From contig SHZK01000002.1 in NCBI GenBank assembly GCA_009692305.1, forward strand, positions 1-64,000: a stretch of 64,000 nt of DNA, in the 5' to 3' direction. The position numbers were made by a program, and so were the translations under genes. The stretch comes from Gammaproteobacteria bacterium. GTDB lineage: Bacteria; Pseudomonadota; Gammaproteobacteria; Pseudomonadales; Pseudohongiellaceae. A model generated the notes under the pieces. It was not told where the DNA came from. It saw only the letters and a list, made by a program, of their open reading frames with translations, and did no database searches. Below are positions 9,654-17,281 of this stretch, piece by piece (the stretch's first letter is position 1; each line of letters begins with the position of its first letter).

Positions 9654-9754
9654 GAAAACCTCGCAGATATGGGCTGGCGTTGGGCTAAGGTAGTAGTTCT
9701 GTTGAGGGGACGCAAGGGGGCAGCGGTCCGTCCCCATTCTGCAGCATTTAGCTG

Positions 9755-10300
9755 CTATTTCTCGGCAACATCCTGCAACACTTCCCAGGTCAGTTCGCAG
9801 TCACCCCTGGACGCGCTGATAAATACTGTCTCACCACTGATACTGAGCGCCATATCCATGGTGCGTTCCAGCAACTCCGCGAACTTTTGCACCTCGGGCC
9901 AGGCAAACTTATAGATCGACGCATTGAATTTGGCGAGCTCGTCCTTGTTCTGGGTCCACCACACGCCGGCTTTGGAATTGAAACTATAGACTTTAGTCTC
10001 CGGAGATTGGCGCGAAGCTTTCTTCACTCTTTCCACAATCGGCTCCCCCACTTCAATCCACAGCTTGATGGAATCATGCAAGGTGCGCGCCCATACATCC
10101 GCTTCCTCGGGCGCACTCAGACCATTAGTAAATTTCAAACCCTCCTGCGCATTAAGGCAATAGGCAAGCACTCTCACTAACATGCGCTCTGCAGTTTCTG
10201 ACGGATGCTGCGCTACAGTCAGGCTCAGGGTTTCGTATACATCCCTGTTCATGTCGGACAGTGCAATCTGAAAACGGTAAATTGTGGGTTTGCTTGCCAT
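9755..10300 (-). CDS. yaeQ: YaeQ family protein
   Basis: 181 residues, the usual YaeQ length, beginning ASKPTIYRFQIALSDMNRDVYE from ATG 10300. Family features are HPSETAERMLVRVLAYCL, the ADVWARTLHDSIKLWIEVG block and YSFNSKAGVWW. YaeQ has a PD-(D/E)XK nuclease-like fold; the Escherichia and Salmonella proteins were linked to suppression of RfaH loss, but the biochemical role remains unsettled. It lies 20 bp downstream of the N-formylglutamate amidohydrolase-like gene on the same strand. A longer frame to 10345 exists but lacks family support. Confidence 0.9.
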   Translation of the reverse strand: MASKPTIYRFQIALSDMNRDVYETLSLTVAQHPSETAERMLVRVLAYCLNAQEGLKFTNGLSAPEEADVWARTLHDSIKLWIEVGEPIVERVKKASRQSPETKVYSFNSKAGVWWTQNKDELAKFNASIYKFAWPEVQKFAELLERTMDMALSISGETVFISASRGDCELTWEVLQDVAEK

Positions 10301-10320
10301 AGACACTCGGCCTTCGTGAT

Positions 10321-11103
10321 TTATTGATCCTGCATACTCAACCACGCCTCGGCAATTATGTCACTCCATAACTGCACGCCAGCCGGATCCTGAATTTTGT
10401 CCTGACGAATTTCCAGCATGATGCTCGGTATCCCGCGACTCTCGCCCTGCACCGGAATGGTGTAATCACATCCCTCTTCAATCGAATAAGGCTCATTGTC
10501 ACCCACTAGTTCGGCGCTGTTGTTGCCGAATTTTCCCTTGATGTTGACTCGCAATGCAGCAAGCCAGCGCCTGGCCAGCTCCTGATCTTTGCGATAGCAC
10601 ACCCCAATTGACCAAGGCCGATCGACACCGAACAACGAGGGCGTGAAACTGTGAATGCTGAGCAAGACGCACTGCGGCGCGGCGTTGGATAACAACGCGG
10701 CAATTTCAGCCTGGTAGGGTTCGAACAGAGTCAGGCGTCGAACCAATCCCTCGCCTTCTGAGAGCACGCCATTGCCAGGTATGAGAACTCCACCGCTGGA
10801 TTGCGGAATTGAATCGGCAGCAATGAGCCAGCGATTACAATCGATCACCAGACGTGAGTAATTGCTGAGTAGCAATGGCGCATCTAGGCATGCTGACAAG
10901 ATCCGGGACACAGCCGCGGCGCCAGAGTCCCACCCGATATGGCTATTCAGTTGCGCTTCGGTAAGCCCGAGATTTGCCAATCGGGCCGGCACGCGATTCG
11001 ACGCATGATCACACACCAGCACAAGATTGCTACGACCACCTGCGTTGATGAGTTCAAAGGGAGCGGGCTCGTTTTCACCCAATAAGGTTTGTGTAGCTAT
11101 CAT
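10321..11103 (-). CDS. N-formylglutamate amidohydrolase-like protein
   Basis: 260 residues. Motifs match the FGase family: LVLVCDHASNRVP near residue 30, HIGWDSGA, SRLVIDCNR, LLSIHSFTPS and a C-terminal IMLEIRQDKI. The family hydrolyses N-formylglutamate or related N-acyl amino acids through a zinc site in which the first His/Asp and SIHSF residues take part. The start ATG overlaps the stop of the transglutaminase remnant (ATGA), so translation was probably coupled to that gene in an ancestor. Cytoplasmic, no signal. Exact substrate uncertain because this short branch is widely distributed. Confidence 0.8.
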   Translation of the reverse strand: MIATQTLLGENEPAPFELINAGGRSNLVLVCDHASNRVPARLANLGLTEAQLNSHIGWDSGAAAVSRILSACLDAPLLLSNYSRLVIDCNRWLIAADSIPQSSGGVLIPGNGVLSEGEGLVRRLTLFEPYQAEIAALLSNAAPQCVLLSIHSFTPSLFGVDRPWSIGVCYRKDQELARRWLAALRVNIKGKFGNNSAELVGDNEPYSIEEGCDYTIPVQGESRGIPSIMLEIRQDKIQDPAGVQLWSDIIAEAWLSMQDQ

Positions 11104-11282
11104 GATTTTACTGGCGGTTGGTTCTCAGTGGGATAGGCGCTCAGTGGCAGACGCGGATTGGTCATAATTTGATCGGGTGTAACGAGGAACGCCGCCTGTG
11201 ATGAATGCACATTCAGGGTGAGTATCATCGGAGTATGCTGGCTGCAGCGATACACTATTTCGTATCCGATTCGAATCTGCAT
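11100..11282 (-). pseudogene. N-terminal remnant of a transglutaminase-like protease
   Basis: From ATG 11282 (AGGATTT site just upstream) 60 residues run QIRIGYEIVYRCSQHTPMIL, then LNVHSSQAAFLVTPDQ. This is the typical opening of the bacterial transglutaminase-like family, where proteins are about 260-290 residues and the Cys-His-Asp core comes later. Here the frame stops after PTENQPPVKS, exactly overlapping the next gene, so the whole catalytic domain is missing. I call it a deletion product. Confidence 0.65.
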
Positions 11283-11369
11283 AAATCCTGTCCCAGGCTG
11301 GCAACCGCCTCGGCAGCCGGGGATCGGCAAAGAAGTTCGATTGGAAGGTGCTACAGTAACACTTTATTA

Positions 11370-11467
11370 CCCGATAACTAAAACCCGATAACTTTAGTCC
11401 GATAACTACAACCCGATAACTACAACCCAAAACCTACACCGCAAAACCTACAACGCAAACACCCATA
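11370..11467. repeat. 14-bp minisatellite, about 7 units
   Basis: Units begin at 11370, 11384, 11398, 11412, 11426, 11440 and 11454, with a strict 14-base period. The consensus drifts from CCCGATAACTACAA at the left to CGCAAAACCTACAA at the right. The last units overlap the 3' end of the PQQ gene: its stop codon is inside unit 6. On the gene's strand the array therefore starts in coding sequence and extends downstream. Confidence 0.85.
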
Positions 11468-13580
11468 GTGTTGCGCCAGTTGGCGGCAGATTAATGTTCG
11501 CGGCATTGCGCATCGTGCGCGTGTGAATACCACCGGTGTTAGTTGCCACTGCCACATATTGCTTGCCGTTGACACGATACGTGATCGGATAGGAATTTAG
11601 TGCGTTGTCGAGCCTGCGCTGCCACAACACCTCACCGTTGCTTTGATCCAATGCCTTGAACCAGCGGTCTACCGAGCCGATGAATAGCAGACCGCCATCG
11701 GTGATCAGATTTGCTGCCGCCTGTGGACCGGTTTGGCGTTGTGTCCACTCAATCTCGCGAGTTTCCAGATTCACCGCCTTGATGATGCCGTAGCTGCCAT
11801 CAGTACTGCTGTCCGGATATTTCTGCCAGCGCTCGCCAGTGTCATCGTCAAGGCAAGTGTCAGATAATGGAATAAACAGCGTGTGGGTGGCCGCGTTGTA
11901 GGCGGTCGTTTGCATATTGCGCGCACCCAGCCAATCAGGGCAGATACCGGGCAACGAGTATTGACTCAGGGTCGCATCCAACGCGGGAATCGCCGCGGGG
12001 AACAGAGTCTTGCGCCCGCTGGCAGCATCAATTTCGGCCACTACATTCTGCATATCCAGATCGAATGAAAACAGGTATTCGCCGGTGGCAGCATCCATCG
12101 CCTCGAAGATGGCCAGCTTGCCCCCGGTGATGACAACCTTGCGCATCACACCGTTCACCGATATTTCCACCAGCGTTCTTTCAAAGGCCCAATCGTGATC
12201 AAGCTGATCGTTGCGCGCATGCTGGTAATGCCATACGAGTTCGCCAGTGTCTGCGTTCAACGCAATCGTGCTGTTGGTAAACAGCGCGTCGTTATTCGCA
12301 TTCGCCTGCTCTGGACCCTGCCGCAGTCGACCGGTGTCATAGGTAGGTGCGGGTCCAAAATACACGAGATTCAGTTCGGCATCGTAACTGCCGGGAATCC
12401 ATACCGAACCGCCGGTGCGCTGCTCCAACGGCAAACCATTCCAGGTATCACCGCCGGGAGCGTCGGGGCGTGCAATGGCCCAGAAGCGCCAAGCTTCTTC
12501 ACCGGTTGCTACATCTACTGCGAGAATGAAGTTGCCACCGGCCACGCGCTGGCGTCCGGTCAGGCCGATAATGGCCTTGCCATTGGCGATCATCGGTGCA
12601 CTCTTGAACCAGTGACCGTCGGCATCGTCGATGACCACGTGGTCCCACACTACCGCGCCGGTTTTCATATCAAGCGCTATTAGGTGCATGTCCGATGTCG
12701 GGATGATTATCTTGTCATCGTAGATTGCGACTCCTTTCTTGGAGTCCGGTGGTATATCACCATCCAGTTTTCGCTCGTAACCCCATAACAATTCTCCAGT
12801 GGTGGCATCGAGCGCCTGCAATACATCACCGAAACTGTATGCGAACATTACGCCATCATGCACGATGGGAGTCATCATGTTCTCGCCAGAGGGCAGTGCC
12901 CAACTCCAGGCGAGATCCAGATCTTGCACATTGTCCCGGTTGATCTGATTGAGCGGGCTGTGACCGCGGCTGTCACGAGTGCGCCGCCAGTTCAGCCAGT
13001 CGTCCGCTGGCGGGTTCAACAGCATAGCTTCTGTTACCGGGCGCAGATTTTGCAGTACCGGATAATCTGCCAGTGGTCCGTCGGTCAGATACAGCAGGGG
13101 CTCGGTCGAGTCCGCGCGCGCCACGTTCGCAGTGGGTATGGGTATAAGCTGGGTGCGCAGTACTACCGGATTATCTGCTACCGGCGTGGCACCGGCGGCG
13201 ATGCCATTGTGTTGCAATAGATAGGCAAAGAGACTGGCATACTTGGTTGCCGTCAGGCTGTCCGGCGCCGCCGGCGGCATGCGTCGCAACTCCTGCGCCA
13301 GTTGCCCGGCATTATTGCCGCCCCAGCGTTCGGCGAAAATACTGCCAGTCAACCCCGGCACCAGACCAAAGCCTGCCATGTCGAAGCCGTGACAGGAGGC
13401 GCAGTGAGCGGCGTAAGCAACCTGGCCGGCAGCCGCCTGGGTGACAGTGTAGGTGACGGTGGGATCGGCGAGATCAGCCGCATGTGCGCCAAATTGCGCA
13501 GCGGCAGCGCCTAGCAAGGCAAGACACAAGGCAATCGTATGAATTTGTTTACTGGATTTTTTCAATGGGACGTCAGCCAT
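11448..13580 (-). CDS. Quinohemoprotein: cytochrome c domain fused to PQQ propeller
   Basis: 710 residues from ATG 13580 with GCGGAAAG upstream. Order: signal peptide (ALCLALLGAAAAQFGAHAA), a cytochrome c domain with CASCHGF (about residue 60) and MPPAAPDS as likely axial-methionine loop, then a full PQQ propeller from about residue 185 (ADDWLNWRRTRDSRGHSPL). Blades include VDVATGEEAWRFW, NADTGELVWHYQH and DQSNGEVLWQRRLD. An N-terminal heme is unusual: classical quinohemoprotein alcohol dehydrogenases carry it at the C terminus. It should oxidise a substrate in the periplasm and pass electrons to its own heme. It lies 30 bp after the MFS gene in one operon. Confidence 0.85.
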   Translation of the reverse strand: MADVPLKKSSKQIHTIALCLALLGAAAAQFGAHAADLADPTVTYTVTQAAAGQVAYAAHCASCHGFDMAGFGLVPGLTGSIFAERWGGNNAGQLAQELRRMPPAAPDSLTATKYASLFAYLLQHNGIAAGATPVADNPVVLRTQLIPIPTANVARADSTEPLLYLTDGPLADYPVLQNLRPVTEAMLLNPPADDWLNWRRTRDSRGHSPLNQINRDNVQDLDLAWSWALPSGENMMTPIVHDGVMFAYSFGDVLQALDATTGELLWGYERKLDGDIPPDSKKGVAIYDDKIIIPTSDMHLIALDMKTGAVVWDHVVIDDADGHWFKSAPMIANGKAIIGLTGRQRVAGGNFILAVDVATGEEAWRFWAIARPDAPGGDTWNGLPLEQRTGGSVWIPGSYDAELNLVYFGPAPTYDTGRLRQGPEQANANNDALFTNSTIALNADTGELVWHYQHARNDQLDHDWAFERTLVEISVNGVMRKVVITGGKLAIFEAMDAATGEYLFSFDLDMQNVVAEIDAASGRKTLFPAAIPALDATLSQYSLPGICPDWLGARNMQTTAYNAATHTLFIPLSDTCLDDDTGERWQKYPDSSTDGSYGIIKAVNLETREIEWTQRQTGPQAAANLITDGGLLFIGSVDRWFKALDQSNGEVLWQRRLDNALNSYPITYRVNGKQYVAVATNTGGIHTRTMRNAANINLPPTGATLWVFAL

Positions 13581-13610
13581 AATATCTTTCCGCAATAATT
13601 CAATCGCAGC

Positions 13611-15308
13611 CTATGCCGCGACCGCTTCTACAATATGATGCTTCGCCGCAACTGGTTTCATCAGGGCATTGCTCACCAGTGCGATGCCTAACAACGCCGC
13701 CATCAATATCATTGTTGAGTTATAAATTCCGCTGGTGGGATCCATAGTGCCTGCTGGTGCGATCTCCATCAGCCGCGCAATCGTTACCGAATTCTGTTGC
13801 ACCAGCAATTCCAATTGTTCCACCGGCGCGCCAAAGTGTGCCCGAAAGTCTGCGGGGGTGATGGTCGTCATCAACTCACTGATAGCCCGGTTAATCGAAC
13901 TCTCGCGCAGCGATGTTATGGCGAGCGGCCCGAGTACGCCGGCAGTGCTCCACGCAGTTAACAAGCGGCCGTGGATGCCACCGACATAACGTGTGCCAAA
14001 GATGTCGGCAAGATACGCCGGAATGGTGGCGAAACCGCCACCATACATGGTGAAGATGATCATGGTTGCCGCGTAGAAATATACCAGCAGTACTACGGAG
14101 GGATCGGCACTAACCTGTCGCGCAGTCCACGGAATCGACAGATACAGCGCGATGCCGAGTACGAAAAAAATCCAGTAGGTGTTGCGACGCCCGATGTAAT
14201 CCGACGCGCTGGCCCAGATGAAGCGACCCACCATATTGAACGCACTGATCATCACCACATAGGTTGCCGCGAAACTCGCATCAACGATATCCGGCAGGCT
14301 CGCGCCAAAGATCTCGGTGATCATGGTACGGGCCACACCGAGCACACCGATGCCCGCAGTGACGTTCAGACACAGCACAATCCATAACTGATAAAACTGC
14401 GGCGTTTTTAACGCCTGATCGATATCGACATCGTTGCCGGAGATCATTGCATTGCGGTTCTTGGCGGCGGGTTCGATCCAGCCAGCCGGCTTCCAACCCG
14501 GCGCCGGCAAACGGTAAGAGAACGCCGCGAGCAACATCACTACCAGATAGATCAAGCCGATCACGAGAAAAGTTTCGGCCACACCGGCGGCGCCGGTATT
14601 TACCAGATACACGCCTTCAGGACCCGGCACGATCATGTTGCGCACTTCGTTGGCACCAATCACTACCACTTCCTGCAAGTTGCCGCCGATCTCGGCGAAG
14701 CGGCGTCCGGCCTGGGTGACGAGTGTCACCTCAGCGACAGTGCCGAGGTAGTCCGGAGCGTGGTAAAACAGCTTGATGAAATATTCTTTCATGGGCGTGC
14801 CGATCATAGCGCCGCCGCCGAAACCCATGATGGCCATGCCCGCCGCCATGCCGCGTCGATCCGGAAACCATCTGATTAAGGTACTGACCGGAGAGACATA
14901 GCCGAGTCCAAGACCACAGCCACCGATGACGCCATAGCCCAAATATAACAACCATAATTGGTGCGTATAGATGCCGGCCGCTCCAACCAAATATCCTCCG
15001 CCCCAGCAGCAAGCCGCGACCACACCAACTTTGCGCGGCCCTACAGCTTCCAGCCATTTGCCGGCGAATGCGGCCGCAAGGCCGAGAAATACGATGGCGA
15101 CGGTGAAGATCCAGACGACTGCACTCAGGCTCCAGTCATCACCAGAGCTGGTGACGACGCCATACACGCGAGTGAGCGAGGGATTGTAGATACTCCAGGC
15201 GTAGACCGAACCAATACACAGATGAATGGCGACCGAGGCGAGCGGAACTTTCCAGCGGTTGTAGCCGGGTGGCGCGATGATGCGTTTCCGGGACAGTAAT
15301 CCGGTCAT
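13611..15308 (-). CDS. OFA-type MFS transporter
   Basis: 565 residues, about 12 membrane helices, with a large loop between the two halves (about 180-270). Family marks are WKVPLASVAIHLCIGSVYAW at the start, GLGLGYVSPVSTLIRWFPDR after helix 4 and the GGGFATIPAYLADIFG block. This is the oxalate/formate antiporter branch of MFS, which moves small monocarboxylates or dicarboxylates. The position between a cupin and a cytochrome-PQQ enzyme suggests uptake or efflux of an acid made by that pathway. The loop insert is longer than usual for the family. Confidence 0.8.
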   Translation of the reverse strand: MTGLLSRKRIIAPPGYNRWKVPLASVAIHLCIGSVYAWSIYNPSLTRVYGVVTSSGDDWSLSAVVWIFTVAIVFLGLAAAFAGKWLEAVGPRKVGVVAACCWGGGYLVGAAGIYTHQLWLLYLGYGVIGGCGLGLGYVSPVSTLIRWFPDRRGMAAGMAIMGFGGGAMIGTPMKEYFIKLFYHAPDYLGTVAEVTLVTQAGRRFAEIGGNLQEVVVIGANEVRNMIVPGPEGVYLVNTGAAGVAETFLVIGLIYLVVMLLAAFSYRLPAPGWKPAGWIEPAAKNRNAMISGNDVDIDQALKTPQFYQLWIVLCLNVTAGIGVLGVARTMITEIFGASLPDIVDASFAATYVVMISAFNMVGRFIWASASDYIGRRNTYWIFFVLGIALYLSIPWTARQVSADPSVVLLVYFYAATMIIFTMYGGGFATIPAYLADIFGTRYVGGIHGRLLTAWSTAGVLGPLAITSLRESSINRAISELMTTITPADFRAHFGAPVEQLELLVQQNSVTIARLMEIAPAGTMDPTSGIYNSTMILMAALLGIALVSNALMKPVAAKHHIVEAVAA

Positions 15309-15331
15309 GAGATTTTCTCTGCTTATTGTTT

Positions 15332-15820
15332 TTAGTCAGGATCTCTGGCTTCGAAGCGAATGTTGAGATAGGTAATCGAGTCCGACTGCTTGATGCCATG
15401 GGGTAAGCCCGTGGGTATAAAAACCAGATCACCCTCTTTGATTTCTCGTTCGACTCCGCCCTCGATACCGCTGCCACTCAAATCGCCAGGACCTGCTCCT
15501 GCTACCGGGTTGATGATGGTGCCGCCGGTCGCGAGAATGCCCGAGCCTGACTGCACGACCCATACTTCAGTAATGCGTCCGTGCTGCAGCGCGGTCTCGG
15601 CGCCTTCGAGGTGGCGTACGTTAACACTGAATACTCCGCCTTCCAGCAAGCGACGTGTGGCGATGTCCTGTTCTGCAAGATAGCGCGCGGCCTGTTCCAT
15701 TTCCGCGAGTGAGAAATCCACTGCGCGGTCGGTTGGCGCCAAAGGTGCACCGGCGGTTTGTGCGCTTAGAGCAGTAGACAGCAGGGACAGACTAATTCCG
15801 AGACAGATTAGTAATTTCAT
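15332..15820 (-). CDS. Exported cupin-domain protein
   Basis: 162 residues from ATG 15820, preceded by AGAGGC. It has a signal peptide (LLICLGISLSLLSTALSAQ), then a single cupin barrel: NVRHLEGAETALQHGRITEV as motif 1, and GDLVFIPTGLPHGI as motif 2 with the conserved histidine. A short insert rich in Gly and Ser lies between (GAGPGDLSGSGIEGG). Periplasmic small-molecule binding or isomerase/dioxygenase-like activity is possible, but motif 1 is poor in histidines. Co-directional with the MFS gene (23-bp gap) and the MBL gene (22-bp gap). Confidence 0.75.
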   Translation of the reverse strand: MKLLICLGISLSLLSTALSAQTAGAPLAPTDRAVDFSLAEMEQAARYLAEQDIATRRLLEGGVFSVNVRHLEGAETALQHGRITEVWVVQSGSGILATGGTIINPVAGAGPGDLSGSGIEGGVEREIKEGDLVFIPTGLPHGIKQSDSITYLNIRFEARDPD

Positions 15821-15842
15821 GGCTTGCCTCTTGTTGTTATTT

Positions 15843-16754
15843 TTATGGAGCCGTGTACTCAGCGTACGCCTGACGCAACCATTCATTGGTATTGTCATTG
15901 GGTTCTGCGTAACCATCCGCCGGCTCGCTTGCCAACAGTTGTTCCAGCGTCATGCCCTGCACCTTCGCGCGCACCAGGCGACCGCGAATTTCTACCAGCA
16001 TGTTACGATAGTCTAACAAGTCTTGTCGGGTGGCGAGTGCGCCATGGCCAGGAATGATGATCGTGTCATCGTTGATCAGGCTGGCAAGATTCATGGTGGC
16101 CTCGATCATGCCGTCGGCGGTGCCGCCGTTGTCACGATCAATGAATGGCAGACCGTAGCGCACAAACATGTCGCCGGTATGAATGACATTCGCTTCACGC
16201 CAGTACACCTGCGCGTCGCCATCGGTATGGCCTCTGCCGGTGTTGACGATGTCCACTGCATTGCCGTTGAAGTAGAAACGCATCGCATCGAAAAACGTGA
16301 TCTTGGGCAGGCCAGGCGCTGCATAGGCTTCCTGCACACGGCCGCTGCCGGATAATACCTGGGTGCTCTCCATGCGCTTGCGGGCATTGTCGTGGGCAAC
16401 AATATAGGCGCCAGCCCTGCCAAAATTGGTGTTGCCATCGGTGTGGTCGTAATGGAAGTGACTGTTTACCACAAAGGTCACTGGCTTGTCGGTCAAGCTG
16501 GTGATGGCGGTGGTAATCTTGCCGGTTAATGGCGCGAACTGGTCATCCACGATCATGGTGCCATCATCACCAATTGAAACTCCGATATTGCCGCCACTAC
16601 CCTGCAGCATATAGATGCCGGCGCGCACCGGGATTGTTGTAATCTGGACTGCATCGAAGTCCTGGGCACTGACAGCTGCAGGTAGTATGGCTAATAGCAG
16701 AATTGCGGTAACGGTTGACATGGAGCGGGCAAGGATTGTTGTTATAGGTCGCAT
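15843..16754 (-). CDS. Exported metallo-beta-lactamase-fold hydrolase
   Basis: 303 residues with a signal peptide (LLLAILPAAVSAQ). The zinc motif SHFHYDHTDGN is near residue 100; GRGHTDGD and IPGHGAL supply the later histidines. It follows the layout of cyclase-like or quinoprotein relay enzyme (QPRE)-like MBL proteins, and its closest match in the window is the gene at 53953. ATG 16754 has AAGAG 7 bases upstream. It starts the minus-strand run MBL, cupin, MFS, cytochrome-PQQ, which reads as an operon. Confidence 0.8.
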   Translation of the reverse strand: MRPITTILARSMSTVTAILLLAILPAAVSAQDFDAVQITTIPVRAGIYMLQGSGGNIGVSIGDDGTMIVDDQFAPLTGKITTAITSLTDKPVTFVVNSHFHYDHTDGNTNFGRAGAYIVAHDNARKRMESTQVLSGSGRVQEAYAAPGLPKITFFDAMRFYFNGNAVDIVNTGRGHTDGDAQVYWREANVIHTGDMFVRYGLPFIDRDNGGTADGMIEATMNLASLINDDTIIIPGHGALATRQDLLDYRNMLVEIRGRLVRAKVQGMTLEQLLASEPADGYAEPNDNTNEWLRQAYAEYTAP

Positions 16755-16916
16755 AGTGTGGATCTCTTGGGGGCCATCGACAAGGCTCTACTCTAGTGCA
16801 ATCAGCGGTCAGAGTAAAAACACTTTAACAGAAAAATCCCGATTGTTATGCACCAATCTGCGCGTGCAAAACAGCACCTTAGCCCTTACTATTTGACTCC
16901 TCACTATTCGGCTATT

Positions 16917-16972
16917 TTTTAACACCCAGTTTTTAACACCCGGTTTTTACCACCCAGTTTTTAACATCCAGG
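16917..16972. repeat. 14-bp minisatellite, 4 units
   Basis: Four consecutive 14-base units of TTTTAACACCCAGT with one or two changes each, ending 10 bases before the MoxR fragment. Same period as the array at 11370 but a different sequence. Confidence 0.85.
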
Positions 16973-16982
16973 CAGATTTATT

Positions 16983-17279
16983 GTGAAATCGATTGAGCAG
17001 TCAGAACAGCAACCCGATATCAGCGAATATCTTTCATTATTGAAACAGGCCCAGCAGACCCTGGCCCGACATTGGCTGGGTGAAGATTTTGTGATTGAGT
17101 TGTTGCTGGCCAGCGTGATCGCGCGCGGACATGTCCTGGTGGTGGATGTGCCTGGGGTTGGCAAGACTACTCTGGCAAAAAGCATGGCTGAAACCCACCA
17201 TGAACGCTCGCGCTTTGTGCTGGTCACGGGAAAGTGGTTATATGTGGATGGCAACCAGGAATCGAGCGAGACTATCTGA
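16983..17279 (+). pseudogene. Truncated MoxR-type AAA ATPase
   Basis: From GTG 16983, 98 residues: a helical N terminus (LKQAQQTLARHWLGEDFVIE), then VLVVDVPGVGKTTLAKSMAE, a Walker A motif in the MoxR context. MoxR ATPases are about 300 residues; here the match ends right after Walker A and the tail (RFVLVTGKWLYVDGNQ) is unrelated, so Walker B, sensor and arginine finger are gone. The stop lies 2 bases before the antiporter ATG, so this fragment now sits as the upstream leader of that gene. Confidence 0.65.
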
Positions 17280-17281
17280 CG

